From positions 744,001 to 808,000 of the forward strand of contig NZ_JACBZO010000001.1 in the NCBI RefSeq assembly GCF_013409005.1: a DNA stretch of 64,000 bases, in the 5' to 3' direction. The DNA comes from Demequina lutea. Its GTDB lineage: Bacteria > Actinomycetota > Actinomycetes > Actinomycetales > Demequinaceae. The notes under the pieces are model-generated. The model was not told the DNA's origin, made no database searches, and saw only the letters and a list, made by a program, of their open reading frames with translations. Of the stretch, positions 52,387 through 61,453 are shown one piece after another. The position numbers and the translations under genes were made by a program. Numbering within the stretch: the first letter of the stretch is position 1; every line of letters begins with the position of its first letter.

Positions 52387-52587
52387 ATGGCCGCAACTCA
52401 GGCGAAGATGAGGCGAACCGCACCCATTACGGTCTCGCTTGCGGCGGCTGCCGTGTTCGGGTTCAGCGTGGTGCTCGCCGCTGGCAATGGTGGGAACTGG
52501 GCGTTTCCCACCTTTCTCGCGGTCATAGCAATCGTCGGGTCCGCATTGATGGTTCGAGTGCAGAGAGCGCAAAGCAGGGAGCGCTGA
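52387..52587 (+). CDS. Possible small membrane protein
   Basis: A 66-aa frame with two hydrophobic helices (about residues 13-31 and 38-55), positive charge at both ends and no family I recognise. AAAAGGAAC just before the ATG is a good ribosome binding site, which supports translation. It lies in the accessory patch between the two dispersed repeat copies. Confidence 0.5.
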   Translation: MAATQAKMRRTAPITVSLAAAAVFGFSVVLAAGNGGNWAFPTFLAVIAIVGSALMVRVQRAQSRER

Positions 52588-53081
52588 GCTCCCCCACCGA
52601 GATTCGATCGAGTTGCGAGAACGGGCACGACTCCGTGCAAGAGCGCCCAATCCGCAAGGGATGTATTGGCGAGTTGCCCCCTTGGGTGCGGCGCTACGCA
52701 TCTATGATCCTGGCGGGTCAACCGACACGCCCAACCCTGTCTGAGCGAACCCGGAGTGCACATCCGCCTTACCTAACCACGCACGCGGTGCGACGTCGCT
52801 TCCGAGGGGATCAAGCCTGACCGCCGTGAGAGAGCTGCTTCCTAACTCACGCCCAAGGTGACGCCGCAACTTTCCTCAGCCACAGCATCGGCCCGGCCCC
52901 GGCGTCGGCCCGGCTAGACCGTCGCCTCAGCCACGGCGTCGGCCGGGCTCGACCGTCGGCCGGTACGGAATAAGCCACTGGCGGGAGAATTGTGCCGAAA
53001 ACCGGTACAAATTGAGCCATTTGCAGCGGCGCGGGGTTGGGGCGGAGGGGGGCGCTGGGCGGACCTGCACCCGGACACACA
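52588..53081. other. Long gap without recognisable gene
   Basis: About 490 bases with only short frames lacking ribosome binding sites. From about 52876 it consists of degenerate GTCGGCC-type repeats leading into repeat copy B. I see no protein family and no RNA gene. Confidence 0.5.
52954..53018 (+). repeat. Dispersed repeat, copy B
   Basis: Direct copy of 51243-51306 (54 of 64 aligned bases identical, one gap). The two CGGTAC subunits lie at 52961 and 53003. Copies A and B bracket the 1.65-kb segment that carries the DUF2975/XRE pair and the 66-aa membrane frame. Confidence 0.75.
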
Positions 53082-53115
53082 GAGGCCCCGCCTTCCACGG
53101 GGGAGACGGGGCCTC
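53082..53115 (-). terminator. Terminator after phosphoketolase gene
   Basis: GAGGCCCCG (53082-53090) pairs with CGGGGCCTC (53107-53115), 25 bases beyond the stop of the minus-strand phosphoketolase gene. No T run follows on the minus strand. Confidence 0.7.
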
Positions 53116-53139
53116 GGCGTTATCTCAGGAGGGGAAAAC

Positions 53140-55608
53140 CTACTCGTTGTCGCCACCCGTAGCGGCGACGGCGTCGACCTTGGCGTCCACGAGGCCGCGG
53201 GCGTCGGCCCAGACCCAGTCGGCAACCTCGGGCTGGTCCTCGCCGTGCTCACGCGCGTAGCGGCGGGCCGCAAGGCGCATGTCGAACAGCTTCTGACGCA
53301 GTGAGGCGGCACGGGTGCCCAGTCCAGGAACCTGGTCGATGACGTCCATGACCAAGTGATACCTGTCGATGTCGTTCATCATCGCGATATCGAATGGCGT
53401 GGTCGTGGTGCCCTCTTCCTTGTACCCGCGCACGTGCAGGTTGGCGTGGCCGGCCCTGCGGTACGTGAGGCGGTGGATGAGCCACGGGTAGCCGTGATAG
53501 TTCATGATGATCGGCTTGTCCGTGGTGAACAGCTGATCGAACTCGCGGTCGGAGAGCCCGTGCGGGTGCTCCTTCTCGGGCTGCAAACGCATGAGGTCGA
53601 CCACGTTGATCATGCGCACCTTGAGCTCGGGGAGCTCGCGGCGGATGATGTCGATCGCGGCCAGGATCTCGAGCGTGGGCACGTCGCCCGCGGCGGCCAT
53701 GACCACGTCGGGCTCCTCGCCCTGCGGCACGTTGGACGCGAAGTCCCAGATGCCGATGCCTCGCGTGCAGTGATCGATCGCCTGGTCCATCGTGAGCCAC
53801 GACGCCTGGGGCTGCTTGCCGGCGACGACCACGTTGACGTAGTTGCGCGAGCGCAGGCAGTGGTCGTAGATCGACAGGAGCGTGTTGGCGTCCGGCGGCA
53901 GGTAGACCCTGACGACTTCGGCCTTCTTGTTGACCACGTGGTCGATGAAGCCGGGGTCCTGGTGGCTGAAGCCGTTGTGGTCCTGGCGCCAGACGTGCGA
54001 GCTCAGCAGGTAGTTGAGCGAGGCCACCGGACGACGCCAGGGCAGTTCGCGCGACACCTTGAGCCACTTGGCGTGCTGGTTGAACATCGAGTCGACTAGG
54101 TGAATGAACGCCTCATACGAGGTGAACAGTCCGTGCCTTCCGGTGAGCAGGTAGCCCTCGAGCCAACCCTGGCACTGGTGCTCGGACAGCATCTCGATGA
54201 CGCGACCCTGCGGGCCGGTATGCGTGCCATCGTCCTCACGCCTTGCCTGCCACACCTTGTCGCTGACTTCCAGCACGTCCTGCAGCCGGTTCGAGGCGAG
54301 CTCGTCGGGCGCGAAGATGCGGAAGTTGGTGGGGTTGGACCGCATCACTTCCTCGAGCCAGCCGCCGAGCACCCGCGTGGCCTCGGCCTGTCCAGCACCG
54401 GGTGCGGGCACGTCAACGGCGAACTTGCGGAAGTCGGGAAGCTTGAGGTCCTGCAGCAGCAGCCCGCCGTTCGCCTGAGGTGCGGCGGACATGCGCAGCT
54501 CGCCCTTGGGCGCCAACTTGGTGACCTCGGGAAGCGGCACACCGTTCTCGTCGAACAGCTCCTCGGGGTGGTACGACTTCATCCACTCCTCGAGGATATG
54601 CAGGTGCTCCTCGGTGTCCCTCGCAGAGGCGAGCGGCACCTGGTGGGCACGCCACGAGCCCTCGGTCTTCTTGCCGTCGATCGTGGGTGGGCACGTCCAA
54701 CCCTTGGGCGTGCGCATGATGATCATGGGCCACATCGGGCGATCCATGAGCGGGTTGAGCGCGGCCTCTTCCTTGATGGCAGCGATCTCGTCCATCACCG
54801 TGTCGAGCACCTCGGCGAACCGGGCGTGGACCGACTCGTGTGACTCGTCGTCGAAGCCGCCGACGAACACGTGCGGGTTGTGGCCGTAGCCGCGCATGAG
54901 GCTGAGGAGTTCCTCATCCGAGATGCGCGCGAGCACCGTGGGGTTGGCGATCTTGTACCCGTTGAGGTGCAGAATCGGCAGCACGACGCCGTCGGTCGCG
55001 GGATTGATGAACTTGTTCGAGTGCCAGCTGGTGGCAAGCGGACCCGTCTCGGCCTCGCCGTCACCGACGACGGCCGCGACGAGGAGGTCGGGGTTGTCGA
55101 ATGCCGCTCCATACGCGTGCGAAAGCGCGTAGCCGAGCTCGCCGCCCTCGTGGATCGATCCAGGAGTCTCGGGGGCCACGTGGGATGGGATTCCGCCGGG
55201 GAACGAGAACTGCTTGAACATCCGCTTGAGGCCGGCCTCATCGTTCGAGATGTCTGGGTAGGTCGCCGTGTACGTGCCGTCGAGGAAGCTCGACGCCACC
55301 ATGCCGGGGCCGCCGTGTCCGGGGCCGATGATGTACATCGTGGGTTGCTTGCGCGCCTTGATCATGCGGTTGAGGTGCGCATAGATGAAGTTCAGTCCGG
55401 GGGTGGTTCCCCAGTGGCCGACGAGGCGGGGCTTGACGTGGTCGCGGTGAAGCGGCTCGCGGAGCAGGGGGTTGTCGAGCAGGTAGATCTGGCCGACGCT
55501 CATGTAGTTGGTGGCACGCCACCAAAGGTCGATTCCTGAGAGCTCTTCGGCGGATGTCGACTCTGTGGAGCGATAGGCCCAGGGGTGGGGCGACACGTGG
55601 TTCTCCAT
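53140..55608 (-). CDS. xfp: Xylulose-5-phosphate/fructose-6-phosphate phosphoketolase
   Basis: Thiamine-diphosphate enzyme splitting xylulose 5-phosphate (and often fructose 6-phosphate) with phosphate to acetyl phosphate; 822 aa, full length. [42 protein letters not shown] and [20 protein letters not shown] lie in the N-terminal domain, and [16 protein letters not shown] near the C-terminus. With ackA and pta near 60-63 kb the acetyl phosphate can yield ATP plus acetate or acetyl-CoA. No strong ribosome binding site is visible before the ATG at 55608. Confidence 0.98.
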   Translation of the reverse strand: MENHVSPHPWAYRSTESTSAEELSGIDLWWRATNYMSVGQIYLLDNPLLREPLHRDHVKPRLVGHWGTTPGLNFIYAHLNRMIKARKQPTMYIIGPGHGGPGMVASSFLDGTYTATYPDISNDEAGLKRMFKQFSFPGGIPSHVAPETPGSIHEGGELGYALSHAYGAAFDNPDLLVAAVVGDGEAETGPLATSWHSNKFINPATDGVVLPILHLNGYKIANPTVLARISDEELLSLMRGYGHNPHVFVGGFDDESHESVHARFAEVLDTVMDEIAAIKEEAALNPLMDRPMWPMIIMRTPKGWTCPPTIDGKKTEGSWRAHQVPLASARDTEEHLHILEEWMKSYHPEELFDENGVPLPEVTKLAPKGELRMSAAPQANGGLLLQDLKLPDFRKFAVDVPAPGAGQAEATRVLGGWLEEVMRSNPTNFRIFAPDELASNRLQDVLEVSDKVWQARREDDGTHTGPQGRVIEMLSEHQCQGWLEGYLLTGRHGLFTSYEAFIHLVDSMFNQHAKWLKVSRELPWRRPVASLNYLLSSHVWRQDHNGFSHQDPGFIDHVVNKKAEVVRVYLPPDANTLLSIYDHCLRSRNYVNVVVAGKQPQASWLTMDQAIDHCTRGIGIWDFASNVPQGEEPDVVMAAAGDVPTLEILAAIDIIRRELPELKVRMINVVDLMRLQPEKEHPHGLSDREFDQLFTTDKPIIMNYHGYPWLIHRLTYRRAGHANLHVRGYKEEGTTTTPFDIAMMNDIDRYHLVMDVIDQVPGLGTRAASLRQKLFDMRLAARRYAREHGEDQPEVADWVWADARGLVDAKVDAVAATGGDNE

Positions 55609-55748
55609 TCTTGTGGGGTCTTCTTAGCATCCCACGCGGCCGTGGCTTGCGCCGGGCGCAAGGTCCTCTCCGACGACCCTTTGTCCACAGGCGTCGTGCG
55701 TGACTTTGCCGCCGGCCAGTATTGAGGTCCCGGGCGGGCGGCGGCTTG

Positions 55749-57596
55749 TCAGCCCAGACGGTCGGTGAGGTCGAGCCAGCGGTCTTCGAGCTCTCCAGCC
55801 TCGGCATCGAGCACCGGCAACCTGTCCGCGAGGGCGGCCAGGCCCGGGTAGTCCGCGGGGTCGTGGGCGGCCATCTTGGCGTTCAACTCGGCCTTCTGCT
55901 GTAGGACCTTCTTCAGGCGCCTCTCGACGGCAGCCACTTCCTTCTGCGTGCTCCTGAGATCCGCGCCGTCCATTCCGCTCTCCGACGCAGGGCGCACGTC
56001 GGCGGCCGCGGGAGAGGAGCCGCCGCCGGCGTCGGCCCCAGACTCGGGTCCGAACGTCCCCACGCCGCCGCCCGTCCCCGTGCGTCCGCGCGCAATCGCG
56101 ATGTATTCGTCGACTCCGCCGGGCAGGTGTCGCAGTTCGCCATCGAGCACGGCGTACTGCTGATCGGTCACGCGCTCCATCAGGTACCGGTCGTGCGAGA
56201 CGACGATGAGGGTGCCAGGCCAGGAGTCGAGAAGGTCCTCCAGCGACGCCAGCATGTCGGTGTCGAGGTCGTTTGTGGGCTCGTCGAGGACGAGCACATT
56301 GGGCTCGCTCAGCAGGACGACGAGAAGTTGCAGGCGCCGACGCTGGCCGCCCGACAGGGCACCAACGACGGTCTTGAGTTGGGAGGGTTCGAAGCCGACG
56401 CGCTCGAGCAGTTGACCGGGACTGAGCTCCGTGCCGTCGGCCAATTTCACCGAGGTGTACTGCTTGAGCACGGTCGCCACGCGCTCTCCCGCCCACTCGT
56501 CGAGCTCTACCAAGTGCTGAGAGAGGGCGGCCACGCGCACGGTCGTGCCGCGCTTCACGTAGCCGCGGGTGGGCTCAAGTTCGCCGGTGATGAGCTTGAG
56601 CAGGGTCGACTTGCCCGCGCCGTTCGCGCCCAGGATGCCCGTGCGCTCCCCGGGCCCGATGAGCCACGTGATGTCCTTGAGGACTTCCTTGTCGCCAGCG
56701 GGGTTGGAGTAGGTCACGAACGCGTTCACGACGCTCACCACGATCTTGCCGAGGCGGGACGCGGCCATGCGTTGAAGCTTGATGGGGTCGCGCACCTCGG
56801 GCACGTCGGCGATGAGTTCGTTGGCCGCGTCGACACGGAACTTGGGCTTCGTGCTGCGCGCCTTCGCGCCGCGATGCAGCCAGGCGAGTTCTTTGCGCAG
56901 CAAGTTCTGGCGACGTGACTCCGTGACGGAGGCGATGCGATTGCGCTCGAGGCGCTGCAGGATGTACTCGGCGTAACCGCCCACGTATTGCTCCACGCCC
57001 GTGTTGACGACTTCCCACGTGGCCGTGGTGACCTCGTCGAGGAACCACCTGTCGTGGGTGACGACCACAAGCGCGCCCCTGGATGCCGTCCAGCGGCGCT
57101 TGAGGTGTTCTGCGAGCCAGGCCACGCCGTCGACGTCCAAGTGGTTGGTCGGTTCGTCGAGCACCAAGACGTCGTCGTCGGCGACGAGCGCACGGGCCAG
57201 GGCGACTCTGCGCCGCTGCCCGCCGGAGAGGCTCGCTACGAGGGCATCGGCCTCAAGGTCGGGGACCAGTCCCGACATGATGTCGCGCACGCGGGCGTCG
57301 CCTGCCCACTCGTGGGTGTCGGCGTCTCCCACGATGGCCTGGAGCACGGTCGAGCCTTCGGCAAACTGATCGCCTTGGTCGACGACGCCGATGCGCACCC
57401 CTTTGGCGCGGGTGACGCGACCCGTGTGGGGGGTTTCGAGCCCGGCGAGGCAGCGAGTGAGAGTCGACTTTCCCGCGCCGTTTGCGCCGACCACGCCGAT
57501 GCGATCCCCGTCTTCGAGGCCCAGGGTGACCGCTTCGAGCACGGTCCCCGTGCCGTAGTCAACTCCGATGTCTTCCGCTCCGACCAGGTGTGCCAC
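55749..57596 (-). CDS. ABC-F family ATPase
   Basis: A 615-aa soluble protein with two ABC domains and no membrane part, as in ribosome-associated ABC-F factors (translation or antibiotic protection). Each domain shows Walker A GANGAGKST, the signature LSGGQRRR and Walker B VLVLDEPTNHLDVD or VLVLDEPTNDLDTD. An arm/linker region lies between, and the last 80 residues look like a coiled coil. The GTG at 57596 has TACCCT six bases upstream and no ribosome binding site. Which ribosomal ligand it serves is not evident. Confidence 0.92.
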   Translation of the reverse strand: MAHLVGAEDIGVDYGTGTVLEAVTLGLEDGDRIGVVGANGAGKSTLTRCLAGLETPHTGRVTRAKGVRIGVVDQGDQFAEGSTVLQAIVGDADTHEWAGDARVRDIMSGLVPDLEADALVASLSGGQRRRVALARALVADDDVLVLDEPTNHLDVDGVAWLAEHLKRRWTASRGALVVVTHDRWFLDEVTTATWEVVNTGVEQYVGGYAEYILQRLERNRIASVTESRRQNLLRKELAWLHRGAKARSTKPKFRVDAANELIADVPEVRDPIKLQRMAASRLGKIVVSVVNAFVTYSNPAGDKEVLKDITWLIGPGERTGILGANGAGKSTLLKLITGELEPTRGYVKRGTTVRVAALSQHLVELDEWAGERVATVLKQYTSVKLADGTELSPGQLLERVGFEPSQLKTVVGALSGGQRRRLQLLVVLLSEPNVLVLDEPTNDLDTDMLASLEDLLDSWPGTLIVVSHDRYLMERVTDQQYAVLDGELRHLPGGVDEYIAIARGRTGTGGGVGTFGPESGADAGGGSSPAAADVRPASESGMDGADLRSTQKEVAAVERRLKKVLQQKAELNAKMAAHDPADYPGLAALADRLPVLDAEAGELEDRWLDLTDRLG

Positions 57597-57602
57597 TCGC
57601 CA

Positions 57603-57682
57603 AGGGTAGACGGCGACGAGCACCTGGCTCGACCGCACGCGAGACGGCGAGGCCGGTGCGCGGTCGCGACCGCGGATAGCCT
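57603..57682. promoter_or_regulatory. Divergent, apparently leaderless promoters of ABC-F and amidotransferase genes
   Basis: On the minus strand TACCCT (57603-57608) ends six bases before the ABC-F GTG; on the plus strand TAGCCT (57677-57682) ends six bases before the ATG at 57689. The 92-base gap holds both. -35 boxes are not clear. Confidence 0.5.
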
Positions 57683-57688
57683 GGCCGC

Positions 57689-58393
57689 ATGAGATGCGAC
57701 GTCGTGCGTTTTGTGGCCTTCGAGGATCTAGGCGTGTGGGAGGACGAGCTCACCGCAAAAGGCTTCGCCGTGCGCTATCTCGACGCGGGCGTCGACGACC
57801 TCGGTCCCGCCGCGCTAGCCGAGCTGGCGGTGGTGCTGGGCGCGCCCATCGACGCCGACGACGACGGCCGCTACCCGTACCTGGCCGACGTGCGCGAGGT
57901 GCTGGCGAGCCGCGCCGCGTCGGATCTGCCGACGCTGGGGATCTGCCTGGGGGCGCAGCTCATGGCGATGGCGCTTGGCGGCGGCGTCGAGCGCGGACAG
58001 CGCGAAATTGGCTGGTCGCCCCTCACTCCCACGGCCGACGCGGAGGGGACACCCTGGGAGAAACTCGCGTCAGCACCGGTGCTGCACTGGCACGCCGACG
58101 CAATCGTGCTCCCGCCGGGGGCGACGAGCCTCGCCTCGACCCCTGGCACGCTTCACCAGGCATTTTTCCAGGGGCGGCAGGTCGGGTTCCAGTGCCATCC
58201 GGAGGCTGACCCGGAGGCGATCGAACGGTGGCTCATCGGCCACACATCAGACCTGAAGGCTTGGGGCATTGACGTGCACGACATCCGCGCTCAAGCGCGC
58301 ACGTGGGGAGACGACGCGGTGGCAGCCAGCATCCGCGCGCTGCGTGCTTGGCTGGAAACTAGTGGCTTGCTGCCAGAGGAATCTGGTCGGTGA
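57689..58393 (+). CDS. Class I glutamine amidotransferase-like protein
   Basis: A 234-aa stand-alone glutaminase domain of the type annotated as GMP-synthase-like. The nucleophile Cys is in GICLGAQLMA near residue 92 and the catalytic His in FQCHPEADPEA near residue 172. The substrate is unknown; relatives act on small molecules or gamma-glutamyl compounds. Leaderless start. Its last 35 bases overlap the end of the convergent gene at 58359. Confidence 0.9.
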   Translation: MRCDVVRFVAFEDLGVWEDELTAKGFAVRYLDAGVDDLGPAALAELAVVLGAPIDADDDGRYPYLADVREVLASRAASDLPTLGICLGAQLMAMALGGGVERGQREIGWSPLTPTADAEGTPWEKLASAPVLHWHADAIVLPPGATSLASTPGTLHQAFFQGRQVGFQCHPEADPEAIERWLIGHTSDLKAWGIDVHDIRAQARTWGDDAVAASIRALRAWLETSGLLPEESGR

Positions 58394-59153
58394 CGAGTGG
58401 CTCGCCGTGCCTGGTGCGCCACTCGGGAGACGTCCTCACCACGAGCGCTGGCCATAGCGGGTTGCTCGACAGAATCCTGGCGGCGGCGTCCGCCTTGATT
58501 TGCGTGATCTCGTCGAAGATGTCCTCGAGGAGCGCCGCCATGCGCTTGTGCAAATGGCGCGGATCCTCCTCTCGCGCAAGGTCGAGAGTGTATGCGGCGT
58601 AACCGGCGGCCCTCAGGAGATCCTCCCTCGCCGTCTCGTCATCAAGGTTTTCCTTGGCGTGCAGCGGCGCGTGGATGACCGCGACAACCACGCCGTCGCG
58701 GAGCGGCGACAGCAGCACTCCCCTGTGCGAATCGAACCGGTCGGGGTCCTCGAACTCGGACTCGGTCACGAGGGCCACGGCGAGCGCGGAGTCGCGCTCC
58801 TTCACGAGGTTGATCGCGTGCGCCAGCGCGGTTTCCGGGGCCGAATGAAGCACCGAGAGCGGTTGCTGGCCGTAGACGTCGTCCCGCACGATGGTGGACA
58901 TGGGGCCGTCGCCATGGTCGACCAGGCCGCACGGCCTGGTGCTGACGAACGTGGGCATGTGCCTGCGCTTATGCGCGGCGCGGTCCACATGCACGAGGAT
59001 CAGTCTGTGCAATTCGCTACTTAGCCAGGGGCACGAATCCACACTGGAATCGCTCAGCATGCCCTCGGTCAACCACGAATCCATGACGTCCAACAGGAGG
59101 TCGGAAGGTTCACGATTGGCGTGTGCGACCCAACTCGAAATCAGCGCGCTCAA
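58359..59153 (-). CDS. Protein of unknown family, paralogue 1
   Basis: A 264-aa soluble protein I do not recognise. It shares with its neighbour at 59299 the N-terminal SSWVAHAxREPS, the HKRRxxPTFxS and PCGL segment near residue 62-78, an ESEFEDPDRF-type acidic block, and a C-terminal helix LLEDIFDEITQIKAD then PLWP. No membrane helix or signal peptide. The TTG start at 59153 is supported by AAGGAG seven bases upstream. Its 3' end overlaps the amidotransferase gene by 35 bases on the other strand. Confidence 0.75.
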   Translation of the reverse strand: MSALISSWVAHANREPSDLLLDVMDSWLTEGMLSDSSVDSCPWLSSELHRLILVHVDRAAHKRRHMPTFVSTRPCGLVDHGDGPMSTIVRDDVYGQQPLSVLHSAPETALAHAINLVKERDSALAVALVTESEFEDPDRFDSHRGVLLSPLRDGVVVAVIHAPLHAKENLDDETAREDLLRAAGYAAYTLDLAREEDPRHLHKRMAALLEDIFDEITQIKADAAARILSSNPLWPALVVRTSPEWRTRHGEPLVTDQIPLAASH

Positions 59154-59298
59154 CGGGGGACTCCTTGCGAAATGGTGCGGGCCGTGGCCGGTACCGCGGT
59201 GATCTCAGCTGTCCCAACGGTACGAGGCCTGCCGTCGCAGAGCAAAGGGAATGTGGCGAGGTCGACACGCCGCGAAGGGCGGGGTCGGCGCGGCAGGT

Positions 59299-60042
59299 CT
59301 AGCGCAGGGGCGTCGTGGAGCGCATCTCGACAAGCGGCCACAATGGCTGGAAGCTCGATACCCGGGCCCCGCCTTCCGCCTTGATCTGAATGATCTCGTC
59401 GAGAACGTCCTCCATCAGCAGCGCGAGCCGGGTGTGGTCCTCGAGAGTGAAGTTCTCCCAATCGCACTCGAAGGTGTAGCTCGTGAATCCCGTAGCGCGC
59501 ACCACGTCCTCGCGATCCTGCGCATCGAGACCACTTTGCCCGCCGGGAACGATCATGAAAGGAATCACGACGCCGCTGTCTTGCGGGTCGAGGAGCCTCG
59601 AGGTGTGCAGGTGAAAGAGGTCGGCATCCATGAATTCGGCCTCGGTGAATACGGGGACAAGGGCCGATCTCTCGGAGCTCGTGGCGCGCGCGATGGCTTC
59701 CGCGAGCGTCGATGCTCCGCCCGTGTGCTCCACGAGGAGGTCCTCCGGTCCGTACTCGTCATGCGCGATGACTTCGCACATCGGCCGCAAGCCGTGGCCG
59801 GCCGACGCAGTGAGGCCGCAGGGCTGCGATGACAGGAACGTGGGATGCTGGCGCCGCTTGTGAAGCGCACGGTCGGTGTGGGCAACGATGCCCGCGAATA
59901 CAGAGTCGGCCAGGACGGGGCAGGAGCCGGGCGTGGCGGTGGAGAGGCGAACGGAATCGTCGATCCATTCGTGCAGGGCCGCGATCATGCCTGAACTTGG
60001 CTCGCGCGATGCGTGCGCCACCCAACTCGATGTCGTTGCCAT
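59299..60042 (-). CDS. Protein of unknown family, paralogue 2
   Basis: A 247-aa relative of the gene at 58359, with MATTSSWVAHASREPSS, DRALHKRRQHPTFLSS, PCGL, FTEAEFMDADLF and LLMEDVLDEIIQIKAEG then PLWPLV in the same order. The two are clearly diverged duplicates (conserved blocks, variable between). The ATG at 60042 has GAGGAGG upstream. The 145-base gap to paralogue 1 shows no terminator. I cannot assign a function; a conserved Cys and His set (PCGL, HKRR) might be functional. Confidence 0.78.
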   Translation of the reverse strand: MATTSSWVAHASREPSSGMIAALHEWIDDSVRLSTATPGSCPVLADSVFAGIVAHTDRALHKRRQHPTFLSSQPCGLTASAGHGLRPMCEVIAHDEYGPEDLLVEHTGGASTLAEAIARATSSERSALVPVFTEAEFMDADLFHLHTSRLLDPQDSGVVIPFMIVPGGQSGLDAQDREDVVRATGFTSYTFECDWENFTLEDHTRLALLMEDVLDEIIQIKAEGGARVSSFQPLWPLVEMRSTTPLR

Positions 60043-60313
60043 CCTGGCCTCCTCGTGGACTACCGGCGTGAATGGTAGACGCCCTCCTGGCGTCGCCTTC
60101 CTCACCCGCCATCCCTATCGACCCGGATACTCCCGGTGTGAGAAACACGGAGGCGCGCCTTGGCACACCGAAGTTTGCGGTACTTCGAGTCTCGGCATGG
60201 CAATTCGAATCGATCAAGTCCCCACTGCGGGCGTCCCCAGGCGAGGTGATGGCGCGCACAGGCCGACGAGAGGCGCGCCGTCGTGCGTAGAAGGGTGTGA
60301 GTGAAGGCGACTC

Positions 60314-61450
60314 TTAGGAAACCGCGGCGATCGATTCCAGGGCGATCTCGCGCTCTTCGTTCGTTGGCACGGCCCATACCTGGACACGGGACTCGTCGGC
60401 ACTCACAAGCGTTGCCTGCTTCTTGCGACCGGCGTTGCGCTCGGGGTCCATGACGATGCCGAGCTCGGAGAGTCCCACGAGCGACTGGAGTCGCACGACG
60501 TCGGAGTTTTCGCCAACGCCGGCGGTGAACACGATGGCATCCACGTGGCCAAGCTGTGCGTAGTACTGACCCACGTAGCCACGGATGCGACGGCAGTAGA
60601 TTTCGAGGCCAAGCTGAGCGTCGTGCGAGCCCTCGGCCGCGGCCTTCTCCACGTCCCTCATGTCCGAGTATCCGGTAAGTCCGAGCATTCCGGACTGGCG
60701 GTTGAAAAGCTGGTCAATCTCGTCCAGGGTCATTCCAGCGCTGCGTCCGAGGTGGAACGCGACGGCGGGGTCGATGTCGCCCGTCCTGGTGCCCATGACG
60801 AGGCCTGCGAGGGGAGTAAGCCCCATCGAGGTGTCGATGGCGCGGCCGGCGCGCATCGCGCAAGCCGACGCCCCGTTGCCAAGGTGAAGGGCGATGATGT
60901 TGACCTCGTCTGGACGCTTGCCCATGACGCGGGGAGCCTCGTGCGACAGGTAGGCGTAGCTCGTGCCGTGGAAGCCGTACCTGCGAATGGAGTGCTCGGC
61001 GGCGATGTGCTTATCGATCGCGTAGGTGTAAGCGGCCTCTGACATCGTCTGGAAGTACGCGGTGTCGAAGATGGCCACGTGCGGCGTGTTCGGGAATGCC
61101 GCACGAGCTGCGGCAATCCCCGCGAGGTTTGCGGGCATGTGCAGTGGGCCGAGCGGGATCAACAGGGTGATCTTGCGCTCCACCTCGTCGTCGATGATCG
61201 TTGGCGCGGAGAACTCCTCGCCTCCGTGCAGCACGCGGTGCCCGACCACGGTGATTTTGCTGAGGTCGACGCCCGAATCCGGGGCGTTGAGGCTCTCGAT
61301 GACCTCGCGGATCGCCTGTCCGTGGTCCGTCACGCGCTCGATGAGCCCCGATGCGAGCGGCGCGTCCAAGGTCGTGTCGACCACCTGATACTTGACCGAA
61401 CTCGATCCACAGTTGAGGACGAGGGCCAAGCCGATGTAGTTCACTGCCAC
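60314..61450 (-). CDS. ackA: Acetate kinase
   Basis: Interconverts acetyl phosphate plus ADP with acetate plus ATP; 378 aa. VLNCGSSSVKYQV at the N-terminus, HRVLHGGEEF near residue 70, the HLGNGASACAMRAGRAIDTSMGLTPLAGLVMGTRTGDIDP region (bases about 60770-60890) and FTAGVGENSDVVR are signatures. The GTG at 61450 lies three bases after the pta stop, so pta-ackA is an operon. Confidence 0.98.
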   Translation of the reverse strand: MAVNYIGLALVLNCGSSSVKYQVVDTTLDAPLASGLIERVTDHGQAIREVIESLNAPDSGVDLSKITVVGHRVLHGGEEFSAPTIIDDEVERKITLLIPLGPLHMPANLAGIAAARAAFPNTPHVAIFDTAYFQTMSEAAYTYAIDKHIAAEHSIRRYGFHGTSYAYLSHEAPRVMGKRPDEVNIIALHLGNGASACAMRAGRAIDTSMGLTPLAGLVMGTRTGDIDPAVAFHLGRSAGMTLDEIDQLFNRQSGMLGLTGYSDMRDVEKAAAEGSHDAQLGLEIYCRRIRGYVGQYYAQLGHVDAIVFTAGVGENSDVVRLQSLVGLSELGIVMDPERNAGRKKQATLVSADESRVQVWAVPTNEEREIALESIAAVS

Positions 61451-61453
61451 GGG

